64,000 bases of DNA from assembly GCA_026388275.1 (NCBI GenBank), contig JAPLKB010000030.1:1-64000 (forward strand), in the 5' to 3' direction. Below, one piece after another: positions 33,470 to 41,763 of this stretch (the first letter of the stretch is position 1; every line of letters begins with the position of its first letter). The notes below the pieces were generated by a model, which had not been told where the DNA came from, did not search any database, and saw only the letters and a list, made by a program, of their open reading frames with translations. The DNA comes from Pseudomonadota bacterium. Lineage in GTDB: Bacteria; Desulfobacterota; Syntrophorhabdia; Syntrophorhabdales; Syntrophorhabdaceae. The translations under genes and the position numbers were made by a program.

Positions 33470-34152
33470 GGGCGTGTCCCTGCGGCCAGTACCTTTCCAT
33501 CACGGAGTTCTATCACCCTGTTTACTTCGGTTGACTCGAAAACAAGAGGATCGTGGCTTGCGATAAGGACTGTCTTCCCTTCCCTGTTGAGCCTTGCCAT
33601 GATTTCGATAAATTCACTGGACAGCTTCGTATCGAGGTGTGCGGTAGGTTCGTCTGCGATGATAATGCTCGGATTATTGATCAGCGCCCGTGCAATGGTA
33701 ACACGCTGGGCTTCCCCTCCTGACAGCCATTCTACCCTGGAGGATGCTTTTAGGGATATGTTGAAAAGGTGGAGGAGTTCAAGAGCCCTTTTCTTTAGAG
33801 CAGCGTGTTTCTCTCCGCAAGGATAGGCAGGAATCATAACATTCTCAAGGGCTGTCATACCTTTGATAAGGTTATACTGCTGAAAGATGAACCCAAAGGT
33901 TTTACGGCGTATTTCCGTGAGAAACCGCTCCGGAAGGCTTGTTATTTCACGGTTGAGGATTTCCACTCTCCCCGTTGTCGGCTTTGTCATGGCGCCGATG
34001 ATACTCAGTAGAGTCGTCTTCCCCGATCCGCTGGGACCCTTCAAAACCGTTACCATATTGGAATCTATGGCAAGGTTGATATCATCGACGGCCATAAACT
34101 CGTTTGAGTTGCCTTTATTAAAAATCTTCGTTACATGTCTCAGCTCAATCAT
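33466..34152 (-). CDS. LolD/MacB-type ABC transporter ATPase
   Basis: A 228-residue cytoplasmic ATPase of the LolD/MacB/FtsE class. Walker A is GPSGSGKTT (39-47), the signature LSGGEAQRVTIARAL, Walker B SIIIADEPTAHLD, and the switch His in IASHD. It pairs with the FtsX-type permease encoded just upstream (7-base gap). Transporters of this class act as mechanotransmitters on periplasmic or lipoprotein substrates and do not import solutes. Its place beside nosL-like genes parallels NosFY/NosL-type copper delivery, though NosF belongs to another ABC subfamily. Confidence 0.92.
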   Translation of the reverse strand: MIELRHVTKIFNKGNSNEFMAVDDINLAIDSNMVTVLKGPSGSGKTTLLSIIGAMTKPTTGRVEILNREITSLPERFLTEIRRKTFGFIFQQYNLIKGMTALENVMIPAYPCGEKHAALKKRALELLHLFNISLKASSRVEWLSGGEAQRVTIARALINNPSIIIADEPTAHLDTKLSSEFIEIMARLNREGKTVLIASHDPLVFESTEVNRVIELRDGKVLAAGTRP

Positions 34153-34159
34153 GGCGTAT

Positions 34160-35293
34160 CTAAAGCCTCATTACTTCATCAGGGTCTACAATTGCCGCTT
34201 TCCAGGAAGGGATAATAGTAGCCGCAGTGTAGGGGACAACTGTCAGGAAAAACAATGCTGCTACCTGATAGGGGTCTATGTAAGGGATGAGGCGGAAATG
34301 CGGGTACAGCACGGACCATCCCTTAAGAACCGGCTCAAAAAAAATATATGAGGCAAAAAACACGTGGAGGTAGGCAAATACAATCCCCATCAAAAAAGCA
34401 GAGAGAGAAATAACCATGCCTTCCCACAATTTCATGGAAATTACTTCGGATGTTTCCCATCCTACTGCCTTCAGTATACCGATCTCCCGCCTTTCTTCAG
34501 AGCTGAGACTTGTCGCCTTGTCCCATGCAAGGATGACAAAGGCAAGGATGGCCCCGGCAATGATGAATATCAGCAGCCCTCCGCGCCAATCAAACACTGC
34601 ATCATAGGTTCGTGCAATTTCATCCCGAAGAATCGGCCGGGTATCCGGAAGGAGCCTTTTTATTTTGTCCGCCACGGTGCTCAATTCCTTCTTGTTTCTC
34701 ACCTCCAGGGTCAAGTCTGTGAAATATCCTTTCTTTATACCAAAGAGATTTTTGAAGTCCCTTTCGGATATTTCCACTATATCTGATGAAACAAGTTCCG
34801 ACTCAGAAGACATAACATCAGATATCTCAAACGTCATATATGAGCCGTCAAAACCCTTAAGCGGCATAAAGTCTCCTTTTTGTGCATCGAGAACTTTTGA
34901 AACACCCCGACCTATAGCAACAATACCCGTCTTGGCCTCATAATCCTTAGCAGCTATCAGAGTATAATTAGCCCCGGTTGACGGTTCGTAGTAATAACCC
35001 CACAAGCGCCCTTTCACATTGCGTACGCCAGTGATCCCTTCTATGATACGAATATAATCCTCCGGGACGAGATCGTGCCGCCCGGCAACAAGCTTCTGCA
35101 CTACGATCTCAGGACTGCCCTGCAGAATAATAGACGCCTCTCTCTTTATAGATGTGGTGAAAAAAAAGATAGATGCCAGAATTAAAACTATTATCGTATA
35201 GACTGCCAGTAACGCAAGGTTTTTTCCCCATCTCCGCAAGAGCGAGGAAAGGGCAAAGTCGATGATATTTCTCTGCTTCTCAACCCAGATCAC
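34160..35293 (-). CDS. FtsX/MacB-like ABC transporter permease
   Basis: The permease partner of the LolD-like ATPase, 377 residues. An N-terminal transmembrane helix (about 25-45) is followed by a periplasmic MacB-PCD-like domain (about 50-235) and three C-terminal helices bearing the coupling motif EERREIGILKAVGWE and VVPYTAATIIPSWKA. A GTG at 35293 overlaps the upstream stop as GTGA with a G-rich ribosome site, and is preferred to an ATG at 35311. The ending AAIVDPDEVMRL is typical of MacB/LolC. Confidence 0.9.
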   Translation of the reverse strand: MIWVEKQRNIIDFALSSLLRRWGKNLALLAVYTIIVLILASIFFFTTSIKREASIILQGSPEIVVQKLVAGRHDLVPEDYIRIIEGITGVRNVKGRLWGYYYEPSTGANYTLIAAKDYEAKTGIVAIGRGVSKVLDAQKGDFMPLKGFDGSYMTFEISDVMSSESELVSSDIVEISERDFKNLFGIKKGYFTDLTLEVRNKKELSTVADKIKRLLPDTRPILRDEIARTYDAVFDWRGGLLIFIIAGAILAFVILAWDKATSLSSEERREIGILKAVGWETSEVISMKLWEGMVISLSAFLMGIVFAYLHVFFASYIFFEPVLKGWSVLYPHFRLIPYIDPYQVAALFFLTVVPYTAATIIPSWKAAIVDPDEVMRL

Positions 35294-35607
35294 ATTCCCC
35301 CCGGTTTGCATTTTGTGAGGCGCGGCGGAGGCCCTATTATCGATCCTGAAGGAAAGTGTTCCATAGATGAGGGGTGGTCCTGAAAAGGTGTGGCAAAATC
35401 AGCCATAGCCGGGTTTCTGGTGTATTGCGCGTCCGTAAAAAGACAAAGGTCCGTCAGTCCATACTTTTCCACTATTCTCGTACGCTCTTTGAGGAAAAGC
35501 GCATCGTTCAGGCCTCTAAAATGAGCATGAACAAAAACAATGAGCAACGCGCAGACGTTAGCTGCAAGCCACAGGAGGAAAATGTTGGATTTTCTTTTGA
35601 ATATCAA
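35290..35607 (-). CDS. Small membrane-anchored protein with an FQDHP...EHFPSGS block
   Basis: A 105-residue protein with one N-terminal transmembrane helix (about 9-29, FLLWLAANVCALLIVFVHAHF) and an extracytoplasmic domain containing DAQYTRNPAMADFATPFQDHP and SSMEHFPSGSIIGPPP. The gene overlaps both neighbours by four bases (nosL-like upstream, permease downstream), which argues strongly that it is real and part of the same complex. The His/Met-containing FQDHPSSMEHF block looks like a conserved motif and could bind metal, but I know of no characterised member. Confidence 0.72.
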   Translation of the reverse strand: MIFKRKSNIFLLWLAANVCALLIVFVHAHFRGLNDALFLKERTRIVEKYGLTDLCLFTDAQYTRNPAMADFATPFQDHPSSMEHFPSGSIIGPPPRLTKCKPGGM

Positions 35608-36083
35608 TTGAGCCCTATTATGATCGAATCGGAAATTTCCTGGAATCTGAGTAATGTTTTGCCTTTATGGTCCTTTATAAACCCCTTTGCTTCCCCCTCC
35701 TTTTCAAATGGTATCAGTTCTCTCCCCATGGGTCCGTAGACGTCGCTTCCCTGGACATAATATGCTTTCAAACCGTCAATGTAGCTTAACCCGTAGTAGT
35801 CAGTCACATAGATTGAGCCGATATCGGTTCTCCTCGCTTTAGGGTTATATTTGCTTAGATTGAAGTAATATTTGAACATGTCCTTAGCTCCGTCAAAAAA
35901 TGCAAATGAGCCGTCTTTAAAGTCTATCCGTGCAACAAAATCAGGATACTTTGCCACGAACATACCGCATACGGGACATTTATCGCGCGGCCCCGGTTGT
36001 GGAGGATTTTTTTCCTCCCCCCACAGAACCATCGCCCATGTAAGACTGATCAAAATAATAACAAAAAGGGATCGCTTCAACAT
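35604..36083 (-). CDS. NosL-family protein (CPVCGM type)
   Basis: A 159-residue secreted protein. The signal segment (about 3-22) has no lipobox Cys, unlike classical NosL lipoprotein. The metal motif is CPVCGMFV (Cys36, Cys39, Met41), followed by the NosL fold (FVARIDFKDGSFAFFDGAKDM, YYVQGSDVYGPMGRELIPF). NosL binds Cu(I) for nitrous-oxide reductase assembly; no nosZ is present here, so this one probably delivers or senses copper for another system. A decayed relative lies at 14156-14448. Confidence 0.87.
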   Translation of the reverse strand: MLKRSLFVIILISLTWAMVLWGEEKNPPQPGPRDKCPVCGMFVAKYPDFVARIDFKDGSFAFFDGAKDMFKYYFNLSKYNPKARRTDIGSIYVTDYYGLSYIDGLKAYYVQGSDVYGPMGRELIPFEKEGEAKGFIKDHKGKTLLRFQEISDSIIIGLN

Positions 36084-36104
36084 TGTTGCCCCTGAAAATC
36101 ACAT

Positions 36105-36620
36105 CTAATGGCTCATTTTCTTTTGTTTCATCATTTTTCTTTTTTCCCGGATCATCTTCGTATCTGCATACATGTCCTCGTAAGTCGCTTTAATGGCCTC
36201 ATCAAACGTGGCAATACTCCCGCCGTTAGCTTTTATAAAAGCGTCAGCATCTGCCTTCCTCTCGAATGCCCATTTGCCTCGTTTGGTCATGACGCCAGGC
36301 TTGGTGCCGCCAATGACCCAGAGGGCCTGTTCCGCATCAATGAGCTTTTTTGTATTGTAATCGCCGACCTTGATAGTCTTTGGTGTTTTATCGAGATGAA
36401 TGGCAAGATCCACGGCAGCACAATGGAGGCTGCAAACTGCAAGCTCTGTGCCGTCATCATAAATTATAAGCATTCTGCTGTGGGAGAACTGCCCCCTGTC
36501 CATTCCACAGTAACTGCATGCCTTGTTCGTGTCAATATCGGCTTCACTGAAAGCAGTGCCGGTCCAAAACATATTTATACAAATAATAAATCCAACCAGC
36601 AATAACTTTTTCCTACTCAT
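36105..36620 (-). CDS. NosL-like secreted protein (CSYCGM type)
   Basis: A 171-residue protein and the first gene of the leftward operon. It has a signal peptide (about 1-25, ending AFS) and the metal motif CSYCGMDRGQFSHSRM (Cys35, Cys38, Met40), followed by a NosL-type domain (YDDGTELAVCSLHCAAVDL, which adds two Cys and a His). The C-terminus is very basic and Met-rich (KMIREKRKMMKQKKMSH), perhaps a further metal-binding tail. It differs from the next NosL, so the two are likely paired and not redundant. Confidence 0.85.
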   Translation of the reverse strand: MSRKKLLLVGFIICINMFWTGTAFSEADIDTNKACSYCGMDRGQFSHSRMLIIYDDGTELAVCSLHCAAVDLAIHLDKTPKTIKVGDYNTKKLIDAEQALWVIGGTKPGVMTKRGKWAFERKADADAFIKANGGSIATFDEAIKATYEDMYADTKMIREKRKMMKQKKMSH

Positions 36621-36886
36621 TGAAAAACCTCCTTTTTTTCTTGAAGCATTAAACCGTCATTTAAGCTTTTCATTTTTATATGACACAAACAATGCGTTGT
36701 CAAGGTTGTGAAAGGCTTACGGGTCGTAGATGTCAAGTACAAGAGAAAACAGCAATGAAGTGAACCAGGGGATGGTAAACATTCAATTATGTCATTTTTG
36801 CCTTGCCCTTGTCGTCAATGTATTGATGTGTTATCTTTATTATTCAGGATGATCGCTTCAGTGAATAATACAGCGGAGTTTTAATA
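36621..36886. other. Divergent intergenic region of the copper island
   Basis: This 266-base spacer separates the leftward nosL operon from the rightward ytkA-like-cusBA operon, so both promoters and any copper operator should be here. I see no clear CueR, CsoR or CopY operator palindrome. A GGAG at 36874-36877 can serve the TTG start at 36887. Confidence 0.4.
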
Positions 36887-37288
36887 TTGTATATATATGT
36901 AAGGAAATCGCTCACGGTTATCTTTTTGTTTATAGTTGGCATGTCAATTGCTTATGGTAGAGATTATACCGTAAGACGGAAGATTGACGGCTATACCGTA
37001 GATGTATCTATCAATCGAAACCCCCCTATCGTCGGCAGGAATGATCTGCGGGTTGAGATAAAGGACCTTCTTGGAAAATATGTTTTAAATATGCCTGTAA
37101 CAGTCAATTACTACATGCCTCCCATGCCGGGTATGCCGCCCATGAATTATACAGTGCAGGCATCATCCCGTGGTTCTGGATACGGGGCAACCATGGACCT
37201 CATCATGACGGGTCCATGGAATATCGTCATCAGGGCAAATACTGAAGGGAAACCCTTAAGAATGACTATTCCCATTGATGTGAGGTAG
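36887..37288 (+). CDS. YtkA/FixH-like Met-rich periplasmic protein
   Basis: A 133-residue protein with a signal or anchor segment (about 8-23) and a beta-sandwich of the YtkA/FixH type. The segment YYMPPMPGMPPMNY (Met77, 80, 83, 86) is Met-rich and suited to Cu(I) or Ag(I). The start is TTG at 36887, with GGAG upstream; no in-frame ATG lies near. It precedes cusB by 25 bases, the position at which cusF-like carriers are often found, so a periplasmic copper carrier role is plausible but not shown. Confidence 0.75.
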   Translation: MYIYVRKSLTVIFLFIVGMSIAYGRDYTVRRKIDGYTVDVSINRNPPIVGRNDLRVEIKDLLGKYVLNMPVTVNYYMPPMPGMPPMNYTVQASSRGSGYGATMDLIMTGPWNIVIRANTEGKPLRMTIPIDVR

Positions 37289-37313
37289 AATTGAAGGCAG
37301 CCAAAAAAATGTA

Positions 37314-38576
37314 ATGCGAGGTATCCGAAATATGAGAAAAATGTACGTCGTAATCCTTGCTGTTATTCTCCTTGGAGTCGCGGTGTATCTCTTGCTCCCG
37401 GTTCGTCAGGATATGAACAGGAAGATATCAGTTGCGGCAGCCCCGCACCCCTCCTCTCAAACCCCGGACAAGAGAGCCGTGGAAACCTCGTCTGGGGCTT
37501 CTGTTCCCGGAATAGAACCGGGGGGACATAATGATGGCATAATAACCGTTGAAGTCCCCCTTGAAAAACAGCAGACAATGGGTTTGAAGACTGTTGCGGC
37601 TGCAGTAAAACCGATGAAAAAGACACTAAGGACGGTGGGCCGCGTCGAATTCGACGAGAGGAAACTGACCACTGTGAATATCAAAGTTGAGGGATGGATC
37701 GAAAAACTCTATGCTGATTACACAGGGAAGTATGTGGACAAGGGTACTCCGCTTGCCGATATATACAGTCCGGAGCTGATATCTCTGCAACTTGAGTATA
37801 TTAACCTTATAAATCAGCAATCAAACACGGGTTTCCGTTCTCAAAGAAATATTGAATTCAGCTGGGGAGATAGATACGGGACAGTGGGGAGAGCAGCTTT
37901 TTATGACCCCCAGGGCTTGTTTGAAGTAGCTAAACAGAAATTTGCCCTCTGGGAAATCCCTGAAGAACAGATCAAAGAAATTGAAAGAAGCAAGAAACCC
38001 ATAAAAACCATGACGATTAAGAGTCCTGCAAGGGGATACGTTTTTCAAAAACCTGTTTTTAAGGGCACGCGGGTTGCTCCGGGGGATAAGATCTTTGATA
38101 TTGTGGACCTCTCTACAGTGTGGGTACTGGCTGATATATACGAATATGAAATACCTTTTATAAAAGTAGGACAGAGTGCCCGGATCACCTTGAGTTACTA
38201 TCCCGGAAAAGAGTTTTCCTCCAGAGTTGATTTTATCTACCCTTCTCTTTCGGGACAGACGAGGACAGCAAAGGTCCGCTTTGTCCTTCCTAACCCCAAC
38301 CTTTTACTCAAACCACAAATGTTCACCAACGTAGAGATGGAACTCAGCCTTGGAGAGCGGCTTTCAATTCCTGAGACGGCCATTCTCGATACAGGCACAA
38401 GACAGGTCGTTTATGTTGTTCTTGGGGATGGCATTTTTTCTCCCCGGCAGATCAAAGTCGGAGACAGGGCCAATGGAATGGTTGAAGTTCTTAGCGGTCT
38501 TAAGGCCGGAGAGAGGGTTGCCTCATCTGCCGTCTTCCTTATCGATTCAGAGGCGAAGCTGAAGGGCGTACAATGA
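37314..38576 (+). CDS. cusB: RND efflux periplasmic adaptor CusB-like
   Basis: The periplasmic membrane-fusion protein of a heavy-metal RND pump, 420 residues. An N-terminal helix (about 9-27) anchors it; the adaptor has the family blocks RTVGRVEFDERKLTTVNIKVEGWIEKLY, the alpha-hairpin segment, and IKSPARGYVFQKPVFKGTRVAPGDK (lipoyl/barrel). The second ATG at 37332 is the better start, with GAGG upstream; 37314 is the longest. It overlaps cusA by four bases. No cusC outer-membrane channel gene is in the window. Confidence 0.92.
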   Translation: MRGIRNMRKMYVVILAVILLGVAVYLLLPVRQDMNRKISVAAAPHPSSQTPDKRAVETSSGASVPGIEPGGHNDGIITVEVPLEKQQTMGLKTVAAAVKPMKKTLRTVGRVEFDERKLTTVNIKVEGWIEKLYADYTGKYVDKGTPLADIYSPELISLQLEYINLINQQSNTGFRSQRNIEFSWGDRYGTVGRAAFYDPQGLFEVAKQKFALWEIPEEQIKEIERSKKPIKTMTIKSPARGYVFQKPVFKGTRVAPGDKIFDIVDLSTVWVLADIYEYEIPFIKVGQSARITLSYYPGKEFSSRVDFIYPSLSGQTRTAKVRFVLPNPNLLLKPQMFTNVEMELSLGERLSIPETAILDTGTRQVVYVVLGDGIFSPRQIKVGDRANGMVEVLSGLKAGERVASSAVFLIDSEAKLKGVQ

Positions 38577-41500
38577 TAGAGCGGATCATTGAACTATGCA
38601 GTAAAAACAGGCTTATAACAATTCTTTTCGTAATTATTCTTGTAGGCTGGGGATACTGGGCAATCGAACATTCTGCCCTTGATGCCCTCCCCGATCAAAG
38701 TGACACGCAGGTCATTGTCTATACGGACTGGCCCGGGAGAAGCCCCGATCTCGTCGAGAACCAGATCACCTATCCTGTCAGCGCCACGCTCCTTGCAGCG
38801 CCACAGGTCAAGGCAGTGCGGGGATTTTCTTTTCTTGGAAGTTCCTTCATTTATGTCATATTCGAAGACGGTACAGACATTTATTGGGCCAGAAGCCGTG
38901 TACTGGAATACCTCCAGGCCGTGAAAGGTAAAATACCGACTGACGTAAATCCCGTGCTCGGTCCCGATGCTTCAGGTGTGGGATGGGGATTTTCCTATGC
39001 CCTGGTTGACGAACAAGGAGATAAAGACCTGTCAGAATTGCGTTCCCTCCAGGACTACAATGTGAAACTTGCCCTTGAAAGCGTGCCGGGGGTTGCTCAG
39101 GCAGCCAGTATCGGAGGTTTTGTCAAACAATACCAGATTACCGTTGATCCCAACCGGCTTCTTTCTTATGGCATACCTATAAATAAGGTTTTCGAGGTCG
39201 TAAGAAAAAGCAACAGCGACATCGAGGGTCGTGTTATTGAAATGTCCGGCGCAGAGTATGTCATTCGCGGCAGAGGGTATATCCAAAGCGTCAAAGATCT
39301 CGAAGTCGTTTCTGTCAGTAACGATGGATCGGGGACCCCTGTCTTCCTGAAGGACATCGCTCAAATTCGCCTGGGACCGGAGATACGCCGTGGTCTGGCA
39401 GACCTTGACGGAAAAGGAGAGGTTGCAGGAGGCATCGTTGTTGTCAGGCACGGAGAGAATGTCTTAAATGTTATTGACCGTGTAAAAGAAAGGATTAAGA
39501 ACGATATTGCCCCCAATCTCCCCAAGGGCGTCAAAATAGTCACCACTTACGACCGCTCCGATCTTGTCTATAAAGCTGTGGGCACCTTGCGCAATGAAAT
39601 TATTATTCTTATTCTTTCCGTCAGCATCATCTGTCTGGTCTTTCTTCTTCACCTTCCCAGCGCCTTTGTCGTCATCCTCACTCTGCCGTGCGCTATTCTT
39701 ATCTCCTTCATATTCCTCTATTTTCTGAAAGTTACCTCCAATATTATGAGCCTTTCAGGCATAGCCATCTCCATAGGCATTCTCGTCGACGCTTCTATAG
39801 TCATGGTGGAGAACGCCCACAAGAAGCTGGAAGAAGCAGGCTATGGGCTAAAAACTTCTGAAAACCGGACTCGTATTATCATAGATGCGGCTAAAGAAGT
39901 GGGGCCTTCTCTTTTCTTTGCTCTCATGGTTATTACTGTTGCCTTTCTACCAGTATTCACCCTCCAGGGACAAGAAGGAAGACTTTTCAGGCCTCTCGCC
40001 TACGCCAAGACCTTTGCCATGTTTGCCGCAGCCTGCCTAGCCATTACGCTTACACCTGCACTGATGACCCTGTTTATAAGGGGCCGTATACGTCCGGAGA
40101 GCGATAACCCTGTGAATCGTGGATTGGAAAGGATTTATGAGCCCATGGTCCGTTTCTGTCTTAAGTTTCACAAAAAGGTAATCATAGGGGCTTTGATCCT
40201 CATGGCTGTGACACTATATCCATATTTGAAACTGGGTAATGAATCGATGCCGGCCTTTTTCGAAGACGCACTTTTTTACATGCCTGTAACTGCGCCCGGT
40301 GTATCAATTTCAGAAGTCTCTTCGTTGCTTCAAAAGCAGGATAAAATTTTAAAGGGGTTTCCTGAGGTGTCTCAGGTATTCGGCAAAGCAGGCCGTGCTG
40401 AGACTGCTACTGACCCGGCGCCCCTTGAGATGTTTGAAACAACCATCAATCTCAAACCCAGATCACAGTGGCGAAAGGGGATGACTGTCGAAAAACTGAT
40501 TATGGAGATGAACGACGCCCTGGCCATGACCGGCGTCTCCAATGCTTTTACATCGCCCATAAAGGCAAGGATCGACATGCTCACCACCGGCATAAGGACG
40601 CCACTGGGGATGAAAATCTTCGGTCCTCATGTTGATGAAATTGAAAAGATAGGAATAGAAGTGGAGAAATTGCTTAAGAGCGTACCACATACACGGAGCG
40701 TCTACGCCGAAAGGGTTAATACGGGCTATTTTATCGATATATCCATCAACCGCGAAGAGGCGGCACGTTACAATCTTACCGTAGATGATGTCAACGGCAT
40801 TATCCAGTCTTCTGTCGGTGGATTCAATATTACCACCACAATCGAAGGAAGGGGACGTTATCCAGTCAATATCCGCTACGCCAGGGAACTGCGAAGCGAC
40901 ATAGACACCATAAAAAGGGTACTTGTTCCTGTTTCTTTTTCAACAACTCAACCGGATCTGCCCGCTGTAACTGCACCCGGCATTGCCCAGGTACCTCTCT
41001 CGCAACTAGCGGATATCAAGATAGCTAAAGGTCCGACACAGATCAAGAGCGAAGCAGGTATGCTCACCGGATATGTTTACATTGATTACACCGGAGGAGA
41101 TACCGGAACCTACATCAAAGAGGCAAAGAGACGTTTGGCCTCCCTGAAGATTCCAGACGGTTACCGACTCGAATGGAGCGGTGATTATCTGCGTCTGGAG
41201 AGTATCCGAGAGCACCTCAAAACCGTGATACCTCTCACACTCCTTCTGATTATTATCATCATTTATTTCAGCACCCGGTCTTATATGAAGACCGTTATTG
41301 TCCTCCTCGCTGTCCCCTTTTCCCTTGTGGGTTCCTTCTGGTTCCTCTATTTCCTGGGATATCATATGAGCACTGCTGTCTGGGTCGGGATCATCGCCCT
41401 CGCAGGTCTTGACGCAGAAACCGGCGTCGTCATGCTGCTTTATCTCGATCTTTCATATGACAGATGGAAAAAAGAGGGACGATTAAAAAACATTTCCGAC

Positions 41501-41752
41501 CTGCAGGCTGCAATCATGGAAGGGGCAGTAAAAAGGCTTCGGCCTAAGATTATGACAGTAGCGACAGATGCGGGGCTCATCTTCGTTTTGTTTGACACGG
41601 GCATCGGTTCGGAGGTCATGAAGAGCATTGCCGCGCCCGTGATCGGTGGTCTCGTGACCTCTACCATTCTTGAGCTCACTATTTACCCTGCTATATACAT
41701 GCTCTGGAGAAAAAGGGCGCTGGCGAAAGAAGTGTTATCGGGCCGGCAATAA
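38573..41752 (+). CDS. cusA: RND copper/silver efflux pump CusA
   Basis: A 1059-residue heavy-metal-efflux RND transporter of the inner membrane. The copper-binding residues of E. coli CusA are conserved at a constant offset of three: Met570, Met620 and Met669 (CusA Met573, 623, 672), and Asp614 and Glu622 in DPAPLEMFE (CusA Asp617, Glu625). The RND motif with GIAISIGILVDASIVMVENA and the second-half GIIALAGLDAETGVVML are present. It pumps Cu(I)/Ag(I) with CusB across the periplasm. The gene overlaps cusB by four bases. Confidence 0.95.
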   Translation: MIERIIELCSKNRLITILFVIILVGWGYWAIEHSALDALPDQSDTQVIVYTDWPGRSPDLVENQITYPVSATLLAAPQVKAVRGFSFLGSSFIYVIFEDGTDIYWARSRVLEYLQAVKGKIPTDVNPVLGPDASGVGWGFSYALVDEQGDKDLSELRSLQDYNVKLALESVPGVAQAASIGGFVKQYQITVDPNRLLSYGIPINKVFEVVRKSNSDIEGRVIEMSGAEYVIRGRGYIQSVKDLEVVSVSNDGSGTPVFLKDIAQIRLGPEIRRGLADLDGKGEVAGGIVVVRHGENVLNVIDRVKERIKNDIAPNLPKGVKIVTTYDRSDLVYKAVGTLRNEIIILILSVSIICLVFLLHLPSAFVVILTLPCAILISFIFLYFLKVTSNIMSLSGIAISIGILVDASIVMVENAHKKLEEAGYGLKTSENRTRIIIDAAKEVGPSLFFALMVITVAFLPVFTLQGQEGRLFRPLAYAKTFAMFAAACLAITLTPALMTLFIRGRIRPESDNPVNRGLERIYEPMVRFCLKFHKKVIIGALILMAVTLYPYLKLGNESMPAFFEDALFYMPVTAPGVSISEVSSLLQKQDKILKGFPEVSQVFGKAGRAETATDPAPLEMFETTINLKPRSQWRKGMTVEKLIMEMNDALAMTGVSNAFTSPIKARIDMLTTGIRTPLGMKIFGPHVDEIEKIGIEVEKLLKSVPHTRSVYAERVNTGYFIDISINREEAARYNLTVDDVNGIIQSSVGGFNITTTIEGRGRYPVNIRYARELRSDIDTIKRVLVPVSFSTTQPDLPAVTAPGIAQVPLSQLADIKIAKGPTQIKSEAGMLTGYVYIDYTGGDTGTYIKEAKRRLASLKIPDGYRLEWSGDYLRLESIREHLKTVIPLTLLLIIIIIYFSTRSYMKTVIVLLAVPFSLVGSFWFLYFLGYHMSTAVWVGIIALAGLDAETGVVMLLYLDLSYDRWKKEGRLKNISDLQAAIMEGAVKRLRPKIMTVATDAGLIFVLFDTGIGSEVMKSIAAPVIGGLVTSTILELTIYPAIYMLWRKRALAKEVLSGRQ

Positions 41753-41763
41753 TCTTTGCTCGT

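Noticed and set aside
33887-34351. A 154-codon rightward frame
   Set aside because: It lies opposite the ABC ATPase and permease, whose motifs are intact.
36108-36605. A 165-codon rightward frame opposite the first NosL-like gene
   Set aside because: The minus-strand protein has a signal peptide and CSYCGM motif; the opposite frame has none and begins within its 3' end.
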